Position numbers and translations under genes: made by a program | Assembly: GCF_016808095.1 (NCBI RefSeq) | Contig: NC_068976.1 | Span: 6,481,001-6,545,000, forward strand | DNA length: 64,000 nt | Direction: 5' to 3' | From: Vigna angularis | Taxonomy: Eukaryota > Streptophyta > Magnoliopsida > Fabales > Fabaceae | Shown: piece by piece, positions 1 through 11,725 of the stretch | Numbering within the stretch: position 1 is the first letter of the stretch | Layout of the letters: every line of letters begins with the position of its first letter | The notes under the pieces: model-generated | Databases searched by the model: none | What the model saw: the letters and a program-made list of their open reading frames with translations, nothing else | Told to the model about the DNA's origin: nothing

Positions 1-2636
1 ATGTTTATAATCTAATCGATTAATCTGAATCTAGAATAAAAGTTCATTCTCCAAACTTAACATAATCGATTACATTAATAAACTAATCGATTAATGTAAT
101 AATTTTAACAGTTTCAACACATGTATATCTGGAAAAATATATAGTCAACTTCGCGTCATAACTATTTCTAATTGATTATGTTATGATTAAATTTGTTTTA
201 ATGATAATCTAAGCTCACAACTTATCTAAACTTAATTAATCTATATTTTTCACTATGACTACACTTACCATACTCCAACTTGTTTGGACATCATAAACAA
301 ACAGAATTTTAACAAGTTATTTGAATAACAAATGATAATGTCGTAAACTAGTTTCTAGACCTTACTTTAATAATCAAATCCAGACAGTAAATTATTTTGA
401 ATACGCATCCACAAGTCAAGAGATTATATTTCTATTTTAATCAACAATAATATTGAATACTGTTTATCTCGTATTAATTAATGATATATTATGTTATAAT
501 ATGCACTATATGACTTTCCATTTCCTTACACTATAGTTTAACAAAACCATTTAAAGACAATAGTTGACTAATTCATTATTGAAAGAGAGAGACATGTTAA
601 TAAACTCAGATGGAAGAGGAACCTAAATAAATCAATAATATTGACATAAGAACAAACATATCGAGACAGAAAAAAAAACTTATTTAAACTAAAGGCACGT
701 CATCATACATTATAGTTGAAACATATTATTAGGTTCTTAAACTATATATAACGGCTCCAATAAATTAACATTAAATTGAGAAATGTCATAAAATAATTAT
801 GTAACACCCAATATATAAAAGCAAGTTGGGTATTTGCCAAATAATGATTATGTTGAGTGATTCCTATGTCCCGTAATTGCTACATAATAATCTCTCAATG
901 GATAAAGCTGTCGTATAGTAAAAGTGGAGGGGTACTAAATTAAATATGTATACAGTGCTATATATATGCACTCCAAATAAATTGCATGTATAATGCTATG
1001 CATTTAAAAAAAAAACTACCTAACTACAACATGCAAAATTGCGAGAGCAAGTGCTAAATATGAAAAGAAAATCTCTAAAATGATTTGAATATTTGGTACG
1101 TAGAACAATCATGGAGTCTTGTATTTGTTTAAAACACATCAATGTAACGTAACGTAAGCAATGATAGCTTTATGGGTATAATTAATTGGATTTGTTTGTC
1201 TCTTAGTACAAAAAATGTAGGTAGAGTGTTAGCTACACGTGTAATCTCTGAGCTTATCTCGTGGGTGCTTACGATGGTTCAGCTGGTTGATTTACAAAAA
1301 ATAAGACAAAGTGTGTTGCATATGATCCCATAAGAAATAAAATAGGCTTTATACTATGGTATATTCTAGTTCCATAATTAATTTCTGTTTCAATGCCAAA
1401 CCCTTAACACTGTGTTGTTGTAAGGGAACATTCCTTTGAATCTTCTAGGGTGGGTGACACATGAAAGAGAAAAATATGTTACCTACCAAACGCTCCCTTG
1501 CTATTCTAACGTTAATGCTACAAATCATAATTATTAATTATAAGAACCAAAACATATATAATTTTAACAACAACAATAATAAAAGAGAAACAAGCCACTC
1601 CTGTGGCTGTCATAGATTCAATGAAGGGCATGTGTCACATGCAGATGGGATCATATCAGACTAAGGAAGAAGCTTTTTGGCACTTTAATTAGTTTAAAAC
1701 TCAAACTTATACACTAGTGTCTCCAAACGAGCTGGCCTGTACTAGTTGGGTGCTTAAACTTCCTTTTATTATATATCTAAAATCTCTTTGATATTGCTGA
1801 TAAAAGAACAAAGTTATTGTTTAAAGAGTGTTTAACGATTGTTGTTTGTGCAATTTTCATACAGGTGATGAAAACATGAATTGCATCATTTTTGAAAGCA
1901 ATAGTGCAAGTTTTTAGTTCCTTGAATTTAGTGGCGCGAACTAAGTTTTGAAGCAGTTAATGAATTTCATTCCATGCGAAACAAATATGAATATGATGGA
2001 GGCAAGTATATATTTATTGTAAAACACTAGATATGTTCTAATCTATTTACGCGATGTACGATGCATGTACATTATTCCACATATATTGATTTTACAGAGT
2101 TTTCATCATTACCAAATAAGAATATGCAACCGTTAAAGGCTAGGAGAGGAATCATTTGATATAAATTAATTGTAAACAAGTTTATATAAGATATCAAACA
2201 TTATTTCTAATTCGAAATTATAAGATAATAAGTTTAACTTATATATTAATTATTTTTTTTTTTCATTTTTATTTAGTATGAAATTTTCAATTAACATTAA
2301 ATTCTTAACAATCTTCTCCTAATGTGAGCCTTTCCACATTAGGACACTTCTCTCTCAAAGGAATATCTAGTGATGATCCTTCCTTTTTACCACTGTTCTA
2401 CACGAGACACACTTACATAAAAGATAACAATTTAGATACAAGGACTCCTTAAACTTTAGAATCGTTCCTAATATATATCGTATTTGTTCAAATCATCACA
2501 AAGATGAACCATCGGCATTGATACCACTATGAGATTTTTTATGAGGAGAGATACGAGACATTTGACTTTAATGAGTTGCGAAAAAGCCTATATAAGAGAC
2601 CAAGACACCACTTCTACCTCAAAACATTAAGACAAT
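1..2636. other. AT-rich intergenic DNA without a recognisable gene
   Basis: No reading frame here resembles a known protein; the only ORF (1461-1664) is short and Asn-rich. The first 110 bases contain several copies of the palindromic word AATCGATTA, which is also clustered in the copia LTR at 62.2-62.4 kb, so the left edge may be the tail of a related LTR. The rest is low-GC DNA in which I see no further structure. Confidence 0.6.
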
Positions 2637-2915
2637 CACTACTATACACAAGACATTTTATGACCGGTAAAATAGGTTTTCTATGGTAGGTATTTTTGTG
2701 TCATAATTGTGGGAGTCATAGAAAATAGACTCTTTTTATGACGACATGAAAACCTATCGTAGTAAGTCTGATTTAATTTGACAGTTATACGAGTAATTGT
2801 AATAGTAAGTCTAACTTACTATGAAGGAGTAACAGAAAATAGACTCTTTTTATGATGGCATGAAAATCTATCGTAGTAAGTCTAACTTACTATGACAGGT
2901 ATACGAGTAAACTTT
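2637..2915. repeat. CACTA-like remnant with an internal tandem duplication
   Basis: The segment opens with CACTACTATACAC, the kind of terminus seen in plant CACTA transposons. It continues into two copies of a roughly 110-bp unit (about 2710-2823 and 2824-2915) sharing the words AAAATAGACTCTTTTTATGA and CTATCGTAGTAAGTCT. No matching right terminus is visible before the LTR at about 3005, so the element appears truncated. The CACTA assignment rests on the terminus and repeat style only. Confidence 0.35.
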
Positions 2916-3004
2916 TTTAAACTTTTTCCTAAATCAACGCTTAATGACTATTGTAGGGGTCAGACAATCTGCAATAATCATTAGTCGTCTGTATTTTCAA
3001 TAAA

Positions 3005-4438
3005 GCATTTAGGAAAAGATTTTAAGCAAGTAGTAACACAAGTATTTTTATATTGGTTCGCTCAATCTGAGTTATGTGCAGTCTCTCTTAAGACCTCTTA
3101 AGGGGTTCCGCTAATCTTTTACAAAAATTATAACGAGTACAAACCAGTCATGATATACAACGAGTATTATCAACTACTCTTGGTTCCAATTCTAATTGAC
3201 CTATAGAACGAGTTTAACCACTCTTGGTATCCACACTAGACAACATGTCTAGAATGTTTAACTCTACTAAGTTAAATATTACAAGTGTTTGAATTCACTT
3301 TTGAATATAACACAACAAGTATTTTGGTTTCTTACAAGATAGAAGACAACTCTCCTAGAGAGAATATATAAATAATACAATGTACTTCTAAAATCTTGTA
3401 AAGGTTCTTTCTCTTTGAGCGAAGCTTTAAACGATATGAACTTAGAGGAAAAGTAGCAACATAAGAATTCAAGGAACTTTTCTCTTAGTTCTTGGCTTAT
3501 CTTCACCGAGTCCTCTTTATATAGCCTTCTTCGAGAGATGACCATTACATAGAGCTTTGACTTTCTTCTATATATGTAGCTTTTATTATAGAGTCGGAAG
3601 CTATGTTGTTTTCTTGTAGAGAAACTGTGTTGCAAACAAAAGGCATGTATAAAACTTTCTTTGAATATCCTCATATCTCTAAACGTTCTTCTGATTCTGA
3701 GTAGGATTTTGAATAAAGATGATAATCTACACAGAAAAAGAGAGCACAACACAACAACAAAAAAAGTACTTGGACACACATGCATTCCAACCATTAGACG
3801 ACTTAGGCATTTGATGTCTTAGACGACTTAAGTGCTTAGGTGTGATGCTTGGTATAATCGTTTGATGTGTGGCTTTTTTGAGTAACTTGTAAAGATGTGT
3901 ATTTTTTTATTGTGTTCAGATGTTTTGTCTTTTCGTTCAAACGTTATGGCGATTAGACGCTCTATTAGGAGTTCTATAGTGTTTAGTGTTTTTTATGTAT
4001 ATGTTTGACGCCTTGTGATATTAGACATTTGTATAACATTTGATATCATTTAGCACGTTATACTGATATTCTAGACGATTCGTTTCATTTACATGCTTAT
4101 TGGCTCAACACTATTTGGATTTTAAATCTTGAGGTCCAGCGTTAAGCTTAGTGTTTACTTAAATGTTTCCATTATATAAGACGTTTTTCAATCATGTCTG
4201 TTAGACAATATTTACTTAAATATGCTATATTTATAAAAACATGGTAAATGGCTATTTTGTTCCACACTTTGGATAGGCACTTGTATTGATAAACACTTTC
4301 TTTAGTATTATTCTTTAGCAAATAAAAGTTGTTAGATGCTTTATTCCATAAATAGTATTTTTTTTATGTATTATGTGTTAAACTTCAAAACATGAGTTGC
4401 CTAAAAATTTAGTCTCTCTAGATGATCTTGTCTTAACA
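3005..4438 (-). repeat. SIRE-type copia LTR, minus orientation, truncated at its 3' end
   Basis: Read on the minus strand, the LTR starts TGTTAAGACAAG at 4438. It contains the block ending in ACCAATATAAAAATACTTG near 3040-3060, which recurs in the LTRs at 5818-7540 and 21522-26112. DNA just right of 4438 is pyrimidine-rich on the plus strand, i.e. a polypurine tract on the minus strand, so this is the 3' LTR of an element whose body lay to the right. The last part, present in the 21.5-kb copy, is missing here. The 171-residue ORF inside it is not a gene. Confidence 0.6.
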
Positions 4439-5817
4439 ACCTCCTTTTTTTATGTTTAACAAATACACATGCTAAATAAAATATATTTATGAAGATTTTA
4501 TCAGAGTGTTAAAACATCAAGGGTATGTTGTATCAGATTGAATGAAAGTTTTTGACAAACATTGAGGGTTTATGGCATTAGAGTGATAATGATAAAATTG
4601 TTTGACAAACATTAAGCGTATATGACATCAGAATCTTAAAATTGTTTGACAAACATAAAGGGTTTATGGTATCAGAGAAATAAAATCAATAAAATAAAAA
4701 GGGTATACTCCCCATAACTTTGGTGTCCTAAACAATGTTTAGTGTTTAGCATACAAAAAAATTGTTTATCATATAACTTTCTCTGTTTAGCATACAATTT
4801 TGATTCGTGTTTAGCATCATCTTTCTCCCCCTTAATTTTTCTCTCTTTCTCCCCCTTAATATTTATTCCCCTTAATCAATTTTTAGTGTTTATCATACAA
4901 CTTTCTCTATTTAGTATTTTCTCTGTTTCACATTCGACTGTTTAGCTTACCACTTTCTTCGTTTAGTATTTTCTCTATTTAGCATTCGACTTTCTGCCCT
5001 TATTTGATAATGATAAAAAAAAGGGTTCTTAGAAGAATATTAATGACATCAATGATTGTAATATTATCAGAACAAATTAGTTTTGGCATAACAACTTTTT
5101 TTTCATAAAGTTCGACGCTTATGAAAGCACCACATAAGTATCAAAGAAATAATAATCAGAGCGACTTTCTTCCCCTTATTATTTCTCCCTTTTAGCAATA
5201 ATAATCAATCTATTAGAGCATGTTGTTGTTGACATAGCATAAGTATCAGAACAACAAGTTCATTAGAGAAATTTTAAACCAGTATGCTATGAATGATATA
5301 TGACTTTCATAAGTCATAATCATTTAGACATGTGTAATGCATCATATTATCATAGCAAAACGGTTAAGCATATATGAGAAAACATAAATACAAGTATAAG
5401 AGTATATATGTATCATAGTAATGAATATATCAGAGCATTTATAAAAATAATATAATACCATGTCAGAATTGTATAAATAAGACATTAAAAAAAATTCATA
5501 AGGTCTAGATTTCTCAAACTCCTAATGACATAAGCTCCTCCTAGAGGGCACAACTCCCATTAGATAATATCGTTTAGTGGATTCTCTCCCTCTTATCTGA
5601 TGAACATTGAATGATATGATCATAAAGGTCAAGACTTGAAGAAAACATGAAGAAATAAAAGAGTAGAATAGGTTTTGTGGCTTGTATTTTGGCCTTTAGT
5701 AACATATTTTTTTCATAGGCTTGAATTTTGCCTTTCTAGTTTCTTTCTTAGTTTAGTTGTATAGGAGCATAAATATTCTTCTTTTCTATAAGGCATAAGC
5801 AATCTGGAACTTCACAT
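4439..5817 (-). other. Remnant of the non-coding 3' internal region of a SIRE-type copia element
   Basis: This AT-rich stretch lies next to the minus-strand LTR. It carries several pyrimidine blocks such as CTTTCTCCCCCTTAAT, polypurine tracts on the minus strand. Similar blocks occur at 26.4-26.6 kb beside the other minus-strand LTR. A short tandem repeat with TTTGACAAACAT lies at about 4550-4680. No gag or pol coding sequence can be recognised. Confidence 0.4.
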
Positions 5818-7540
5818 AGTTAAGATAAATTTGTCTATGCGCCTAAAATGCTCTCATATTTTGAAGTTCAATCAAATAAGATTAAAACGGGAAAATAGAG
5901 TTGTAGTTAAACGCTCGATGCTTATCATACCTAAATAAGGTATCCAACTTAGCTCTCAAAAACAAAACAGGTCAAGACGATGTCTTTCACAAAACAAACT
6001 AAAAGACTCAAGATTAAAATATAAAAGAAAGCTTGAAACAAGCTAAATTCTATCTATTTAAGAAGAGACAAATACGAAAGAAGCGTGTACTTGGCTAAAC
6101 GATATCATGAGCTTAAACAATACTTTGTCGAAACAATAAAGTTTTTATACAACACTTGCTATGTTTACAAAAATAGCTAATTGTTAAAAGTTACCTAACG
6201 GTAGGAAATCAAAAGGCACTTTGTTATTCTAAGCTAGCATTAAATGACATTAAATGCTCAACGTTCAAAAACAACAAAGATGATAAAAAAAGACCTATCT
6301 ATTGCATGCACAATTTACTCTACTCTTTGCAGATAAGTTACTTTACACGTATCCATGGAGCTATAGATCAAATAACAAAAGTTCATGTTAGAGACAAAGG
6401 AGATATTCACATAATGGTCTTCACTTGAAGCCATGCCTAAAAAGAACGTACAACCTACTTCAAGCAAAGTACTAAAAAAGCATGGCTGCTTTGACAAGTT
6501 GACTTACTCATCGACTGTTGTACGAAGAAAGAAAAAGCACGAGTATCAAGGTTAAAAGCGCAAGTCTAACGGACATATATCCATGAAGCCTTTAAATAGA
6601 AGAGCTTTCAAAAGAAAAATCAAGAGGATAACTTAAGAAGATAGTCAAGGGAAAAGCTTACAACGAAATATCCATCCTAGAAGCATTCAAAAGATAAGAG
6701 AAGAAACAGCTCAAGAAAAAGAATGTGTATGAGCTGCAAAAGAGAAAAACATAAGATAAGAGAAGAGAAAAAAGAAAAAGAAATACTCTCGAGCTTCATT
6801 GTCGTATTGCTTACTGTTGTAAGAGAAAAGAGAGAAACATATGCTAGTGTTTAGACTACTTTGCATTCTATTTACATCCTCTTTGTGAGAGTAATAATCT
6901 GAATAACTTGTAAGCAATCATTGATTGCAATTATGAAGAGAATTAAAACACTTACAACTAAACTCAGTTTGAGTTGAGGAATTTAGGCGCGGTAGTCTAG
7001 TGCTAGGAGTGGTGCGAATACTCAAAAGAAATCTAGGTGTGGTAGTCTAGTACTAGGAGTGGTGCGAATACTGAAAGGAAATCTAGGTGTGGTAGTCTAG
7101 TACTAAGATTGGTGCGAATACTTAGAGGAAATCTTGGCAAGGTTTGCTAAGTACCAAGAGTGGTGCTAATACTCAAACCAGGAACGGTGAGAATACTTAG
7201 TTGTAATCGTGTGAAGGTTATAGTGGAACCCTCTGTAGAGGAGACTGGACGTAGCTTAGTTGGAGTGAACCAGTATAAAAATACTTGTACAATTATCTCT
7301 TCTTTCAACTAAATGATCCTCTTATAAAAACCTGTAATTATGTTTTATTTCCAAATACAATAATCTTCTAAGCTAAACGATCACTTTTCTTAACAGGAAG
7401 TTCCTACAAAATGTTACAGTATATATTCTGAAGAGCACGATAAAAACTATTGTCATTTATTAATATTTATTAAGTTGAGCGATTAAGTTTTTAAAAGAAA
7501 AACTTCAAAGCTCGATAACATGTTGTCTTAGAAGGCTTGG
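5818..7540 (+). repeat. SIRE-type copia LTR, plus orientation
   Basis: The start AGTTAAGATAAATTTGTC matches, with a few changes, the start of the minus-strand LTRs ending at 4438 and 26112. Near the 3' end it has the conserved block GAACCAGTATAAAAATACTT (about 7265), as in the copia LTR at 62.8 kb. The exact 3' border is uncertain; similarity to the 21.5-kb copy fades at about 7500-7540. No polypurine tract precedes it, so it may be a rearranged or solo copy. ORFs inside it are not genes. Confidence 0.55.
6981..7200 (+). repeat. 50-bp tandem repeat within the LTR, about 4.4 copies
   Basis: Units begin at 6981, 7031, 7081 and 7131 with a partial unit at 7181, an exact 50-bp period. Each contains GGTAGTCTAGTACTAGGAGT or a close variant followed by GGTGCGAATACT. 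The corresponding blocks in the minus-strand LTR (about 21.9 kb and 24.72-24.8 kb) show that the motif belongs to this LTR family. Confidence 0.85.
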
Positions 7541-9420
7541 GAAAAGTTATTTCATCTATAGTTTTAGTTTTCATCCTTAGACTAGTTAGGTAGCTTATAT
7601 ACCTTTAGGAGGTTGGAGAATTAAGAGATGTGAGACTTAAAATAGCCTTGAGAGTTGTTGTCCATACTTGTAGGACTCAAATTCCAAAATTTTTTAATTT
7701 TCTCTGCCTACTTCATCTCCTAGTGTGATATAAGCAACCTCAGGTCTCCTTTGTATGTACATCTTCAAATTTGAATAAAAAGAGTGTTTTACATTCAATT
7801 GCATTACTTCTTTGAGATAGAATTTTGGATCCTTCTTTGAAAAGAACAAGTGGTGATCCTCCTTAGCATTTATCTTGAATCCTTTCAAGTGGTATGTCTT
7901 CAAATCATAAGTTTCCTATCTTTTCTCTCTTTCAATTTTAGTCTTTTAATTCCAATTCTTAATTGTTATTGTTTAGTTCTTAGTTTTATTTCTATCTAGG
8001 CATGTTGTTCCATAGTATGTGATATCTAGAGCTTTAGGTTTGGTCCTCTTTATGAAAGCATGCTAGGTCGAAACAAATTTTTGCTTTTCAATCAGCGATC
8101 ACCGCTCGCTGTTCACGCTTAGTGTGAGGGTCAATTTTTGTCCCTGTTGTTTTGCTTGTAACTTGCATTTTTTAAGTCCATTTTGAGTGAAATTTATTTC
8201 TATGGCTTCATTTGCATGTTAGGAACAATTTCCAATGCTCATTCCACCTTAGTTTCATCCTTTACTATGTTCATTTGGTGATATTCCATTCAATACTACA
8301 TAGTTTGCTTGTTGTTTTTTGTTATTCCTATTCTGTTGATACTAATTGATTATTGTTTTTTCTTATCAATGTAATACATTATCAAGAACACCTCAATATT
8401 GATCTAAAGACTCCAACTATATGCCTATAAGTGGTTCAAAATTTTTTTTACCAGATGCTACAAACAGAACCTTCCAGCAAAAGCAATAAGCACCTCTTAG
8501 AAGTCTTTAACAAGTAGGCTTATGACTTCTTTTGGTTTTCCTTTCCAGCTATTTTTTCTTGTCTTGGTTTGTATTGAGTCTTTATTCTATGGTTAGCCTT
8601 TGATTTGAGTCATATATGGTTCCTCTTTAGGAGTTTTCTAAAAAAATTTCTTGAATTGCACTTGTTATAGTTTTTTTCATCATTGCTTTTGTATGCTGAA
8701 TTGAGATGGATCACCTTAGGATTTAAATGTGTGTGCTTTGCTTGTATGTTCTGAACTATTAGAGGTATTAAATAAACCAAGTTTTAACTTTGATCAAACA
8801 CACCTAATCCAATTATACATGCTTGGCCAAGACTGGCTAGATGCACAATTGCATGACCCAAAAGCAAAATCTATTTTAATTGAGTTCCTTGGTTTGGTTG
8901 AGTATCTTCTCCACTGTTTTTGTGTGTTTGACATCTTAATTTGAGCCTCTATAATCATCATTTTACAGAACATATAGGTTTGAGGCATGCCAAATTATTC
9001 CCACTCATTTTTAGATCTTTTGTTCATGTATGCATAGAGTTTTTGGTGTGATTGCCTCTTGTTTATGTGTATTCATTTGCTATAGTATTTTTAGATGTGC
9101 ATTTGTCTTGATTCCTTTATTTTCCTTGGTGTTTTGTCTCTTTTAGTACTTTAGTTTGCTGCCATTTTTCTATGCCAATTTTTCTTGCTTTACTAGGTTT
9201 ATTTTATATCATTTGTCTAATAGTTTTCACTTAATTTTTGGCCTCTTGAAGTGTATGTCTCTTGGATTGTGTCCTTGTATGTGTTTAGGTAGATTGTACA
9301 TTCTTTCACTTGTATTTTTCACTGATTAAGTGCTCTGAATTCTAACTTTGAGAGACCATGCTATCTTGAGTGAAGATTGCAAGTGAGTTGGAATGAGAGA
9401 ATTGAGAGTCCTACTCAAAT
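7541..9420. other. Unassigned AT-rich, probably retrotransposon-derived DNA
   Basis: Between the LTR and the first recognisable copia gag codons, no protein similarity can be supported. ORFs at 7694-7903 (minus), 8729-8944 (plus) and 8794-8988 (minus) are short, overlap on opposite strands and match no family I know. By position this may contain the eroded 5' part of the copia element that becomes readable at 9421. Confidence 0.4.
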
Positions 9421-9552
9421 TACCATTATTATGGTTGTAGAGAGAAAGGACGCATGAAAGTTGATTGCCTAAATCCAAAGAAGGTTGAAGAGAGAAGTCA
9501 AAAGAAGTTCTTCAAGAAAAAGAAAGCATATATTGCTTTGGATGATGATAAT
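9421..9552 (+). pseudogene. copia gag fragment, zinc-knuckle region
   Basis: The frame from 9421 reads a degenerate CCHC knuckle followed by a basic Lys/Phe-rich stretch and an acidic Asp run. The first cysteine is replaced by tyrosine and the knuckle histidine by arginine, so zinc binding should be lost. The frame stops exactly where the LTR element inserts at 9553 and resumes at 16019 with the Ser/Asp-rich segment that normally follows in copia gag proteins. This continuity is the evidence that the two halves were one gene. Upstream gag sequence cannot be recognised. Confidence 0.65.
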
Positions 9553-10523
9553 TGATGGACGAGCAGCTCCGAGAAGTGACTGAAGGCGCGATGCAGACTC
9601 CTCGAAGCTTCCTTGACGAAGAAAGACGCAGCGGAATGATGAAAATGATGACGAGAACACGAGATCGAAGATTGACTCGAAGGAAAACTAAACCCAAGCT
9701 CTAATCGGACCAAAAAACCGAAACTGACCGATGGAACCCTAGAAAAGGGGAAAAACATAAAAGGAACTGATTAATCGGTGGAAACAAATGATTTAACGGT
9801 GGAAAAGAAGTATGAACGGAAGAAATAAGGTTTGATCAGTGGAAAATGTGGAAAATATTGTTTCAATCGGTGAAATCGAAGGAAACCTAAGGAAGAGGTG
9901 TTTTAGGCTTAGAAACTCGAAAAATAGAGAGCAAGCAGAGATCTGGAGATGAGATGATTGAAGCTAGGGTTTGTAGCGAGATTACCTTAAGGTGAAAGTT
10001 GGGGTTGAAACGAGAAATGGAATCTCGCGAGGCTGTAATAGGCAGGGGACGCGAAGGACTGTGGTTCTGTGAATAGAAATGTGATGCGCAAATGAAGAAT
10101 CCTCTCTCTGATGCGCGAGAGATTAAATGAAAATGAAGGAGGTGGCAAGGAAGGTGTGGCGATGCTTTGTGCGAGAGAAAGGAGGACGCGTGGCTAAGGA
10201 GCGTTGACGCCACTGAAGCGGATTGGAGCAATGGTGATGTTGTGTGATGAGAGAGAAGCACCATGGAATGGAAAATGGAAGTGAGAAAGTGTGCTTGGAA
10301 GGTGGCTAGAGGAGGTCTCTTGGACTCTAGCCTGACTTTCAAGAGAGAATAATTTCTGATTTCAGAAAATTCAATTCTCATTAATCTCAAAAGTGCCAAC
10401 ACAAGAGAGGAGCTGGGTATTTATAGTAACCCATGCTCCTTACAAGCTAAAATACGTGCACAATAAAATGTGAAAACTACAAAAAGAGGACACTGAGAAA
10501 ACACATCAGGCAGGATTCCATCA
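9553..10523 (-). repeat. 3' LTR of the gag-only element
   Basis: It begins TGATGGACGAGCAGC and ends GGATTCCATCA on the plus strand and aligns over its full length with 15044-16013. ORFs within it (for example 9887-10402) recur in the partner LTR and are not genes. Confidence 0.92.
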
Positions 10524-10707
10524 TATCCTCCCTCTTAAAAAAAGATTTGTCCTCAAATCTGGCAATCACCTTATGAAGAAGCTCCACACAATCTTTGGGA
10601 GCATGGCCATCTTGGAGTGGCCTTATTCTTTTATATCCACTTTTTCTTCCTCCTGGATTAAACACAAATTTGCAATAAACATCAAATATATTTTCAATTA
10701 ATATCAA
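10477..10707 (-). pseudogene. Residual C-terminal polyprotein tail next to the polypurine tract
   Basis: This minus-strand frame contains CKFVFNPGG, then RPLQDGHAP and ELLHKVIARFEDKSF, and runs through the polypurine tract into the LTR. From memory, similar tails close the polyprotein of legume Ty3/gypsy elements just before the polypurine tract. I read it as a leftover of the autonomous ancestor, not as an independent gene. The family link is recall, not a search result. Confidence 0.4.
10524..10536 (-). promoter_or_regulatory. Polypurine tract of the gag-only element
   Basis: On the minus strand the sequence directly before the 3' LTR is AAGAGGGAGGATA, the purine run expected to prime plus-strand DNA synthesis. 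Confidence 0.75.
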
Positions 10708-10933
10708 TCCAAGAAGAAAATTTCTATTAAAACAAGGAAATAAGGACTTCTAATATTTTGTTTAATCACATTTGGAAATTCTAGAAGTCCAAATTCACTT
10801 TTGTCTTGAGTTATTTCTTTCCTAAAAGATAAGAATAATTCAAGATTTGAATTGTCATATTTTGAAAAAGTTTGCATAGAATATGAGATGACAATTTGTT
10901 TGAAAGAGAAGTTAAAAATTGAAAAATAATCAA

Positions 10934-11725
10934 TTATTGGAAAAGAAGTAAAGATTTGGAAACCTTCCCTTTTAGGTTCCATGGTCTTTGAAAAGAATAG
11001 GATTTGTCATCAGTAACAATTTCTCCTTTTCTTTCTTCTCTCTTTCTTGCCTTTCTCTCTTTTCTTCTTTTCTCTCTTTTTCTTTTCTTTCTTCTTCTTT
11101 TCTTTTCTCTTCTTCTCCGTCTTCCTTTTCTTCTTCTCTTCTTCTTCTCTCTTCTTCTCTTCTTAATTCCTCTCTTCTTCTCTCTTCTCTTTTCTCGTTT
11201 TCTTCTCTCTCTCTTCTCTTCTTCTTTCCTTTCTTCCTCTTCTTTTCTCTCAATCTCTCTTTCTCTTTTCTTATCCTTGATCTCTTTAAGTCTTGCCCCA
11301 AATTTTAATTCTCTACGAAGAAACCCATGATCATTTAAACTCTCAAGAAATAATTTTCCATCATCAATGCAATCCCTAATTAGTTCTAGGTTTCTTTTAA
11401 TGCTTGAAGGCACAAACTTTCTTCTCATGCAAGCTTTTAAATCATGCCAATCACGTATGGAGGACTTTCTACCTTTCCTAACATGATATTGTCTTTCATC
11501 CCACCACTCACTTGCATGCTCTTCTAACTTAGAGAGATATATGCTAAGGACATAATATTCACTCTCTCCATAAAACCAAGGATTTATTTTATCAATTTCT
11601 TTTTCCCTAGCTAGGTATGTTAATGCACCTATGTCTTTACCAAAGGATGAAAGATTCCTAGCTTGTTTAAACATTTCATCAACATTATCTAACCTAGAAG
11701 ACCTATACGAACTATAAGAAGACAT
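10934..11725 (-). CDS. Gag-like protein of the non-autonomous LTR element
   Basis: The 263-residue minus-strand ORF is the only sizeable coding sequence in the element. Residues around 60-110 (LEEHASEWWDERQYHV, then DWHDLKACMRRKFVPSS) match the retrotransposon gag core, with its Trp-Trp pair and the Met/Arg-rich helix ending in Phe-Val-Pro. The C-terminal 100 residues are almost only Arg, Lys and Glu, encoded by a homopurine run, and may bind RNA or form a long charged helix. There is no CCHC knuckle. The start is the first Met of the frame (MSSYSSYRSSRLDN). Gag would package the element RNA, while enzymes must come from an autonomous relative. Frames in the other registers of the purine run are shadows. 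Confidence 0.65.
   Translation of the reverse strand: MSSYSSYRSSRLDNVDEMFKQARNLSSFGKDIGALTYLAREKEIDKINPWFYGESEYYVLSIYLSKLEEHASEWWDERQYHVRKGRKSSIRDWHDLKACMRRKFVPSSIKRNLELIRDCIDDGKLFLESLNDHGFLRRELKFGARLKEIKDKKREREIERKEEEERKEEEKRERRKREKRREKKRGIKKRRREKKKRRRKGRRRRREKKRRRKKRKREKRRKERKARKREERKGEIVTDDKSYSFQRPWNLKGKVSKSLLLFQ
11021..11275 (-). repeat. Homopurine/homopyrimidine tract of about 250 bp
   Basis: The plus strand is nearly pure C and T (units such as TTCTTCTCTC), the minus strand nearly pure A and G. It encodes the Arg/Lys/Glu tail of the gag protein. Runs like this favour replication slippage and can form triplex DNA. Confidence 0.8.

Noticed and set aside
3279..3794. 171-residue minus-strand ORF
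   Set aside because: It lies entirely inside a SIRE-type LTR and resembles no protein; homologous LTR sequence at 5.8-7.5 kb does not keep it open.
7694..7903. 69-residue Lys-rich minus-strand ORF
   Set aside because: Short, no recognisable motif, and located in retroelement debris; could not be supported as a gene.
9887..10402. 171-residue ORF with a 138-residue partner at 15473-15889
   Set aside because: Both are the same LTR sequence in the two LTRs of the gag-only element, frameshifted between copies; no known protein.
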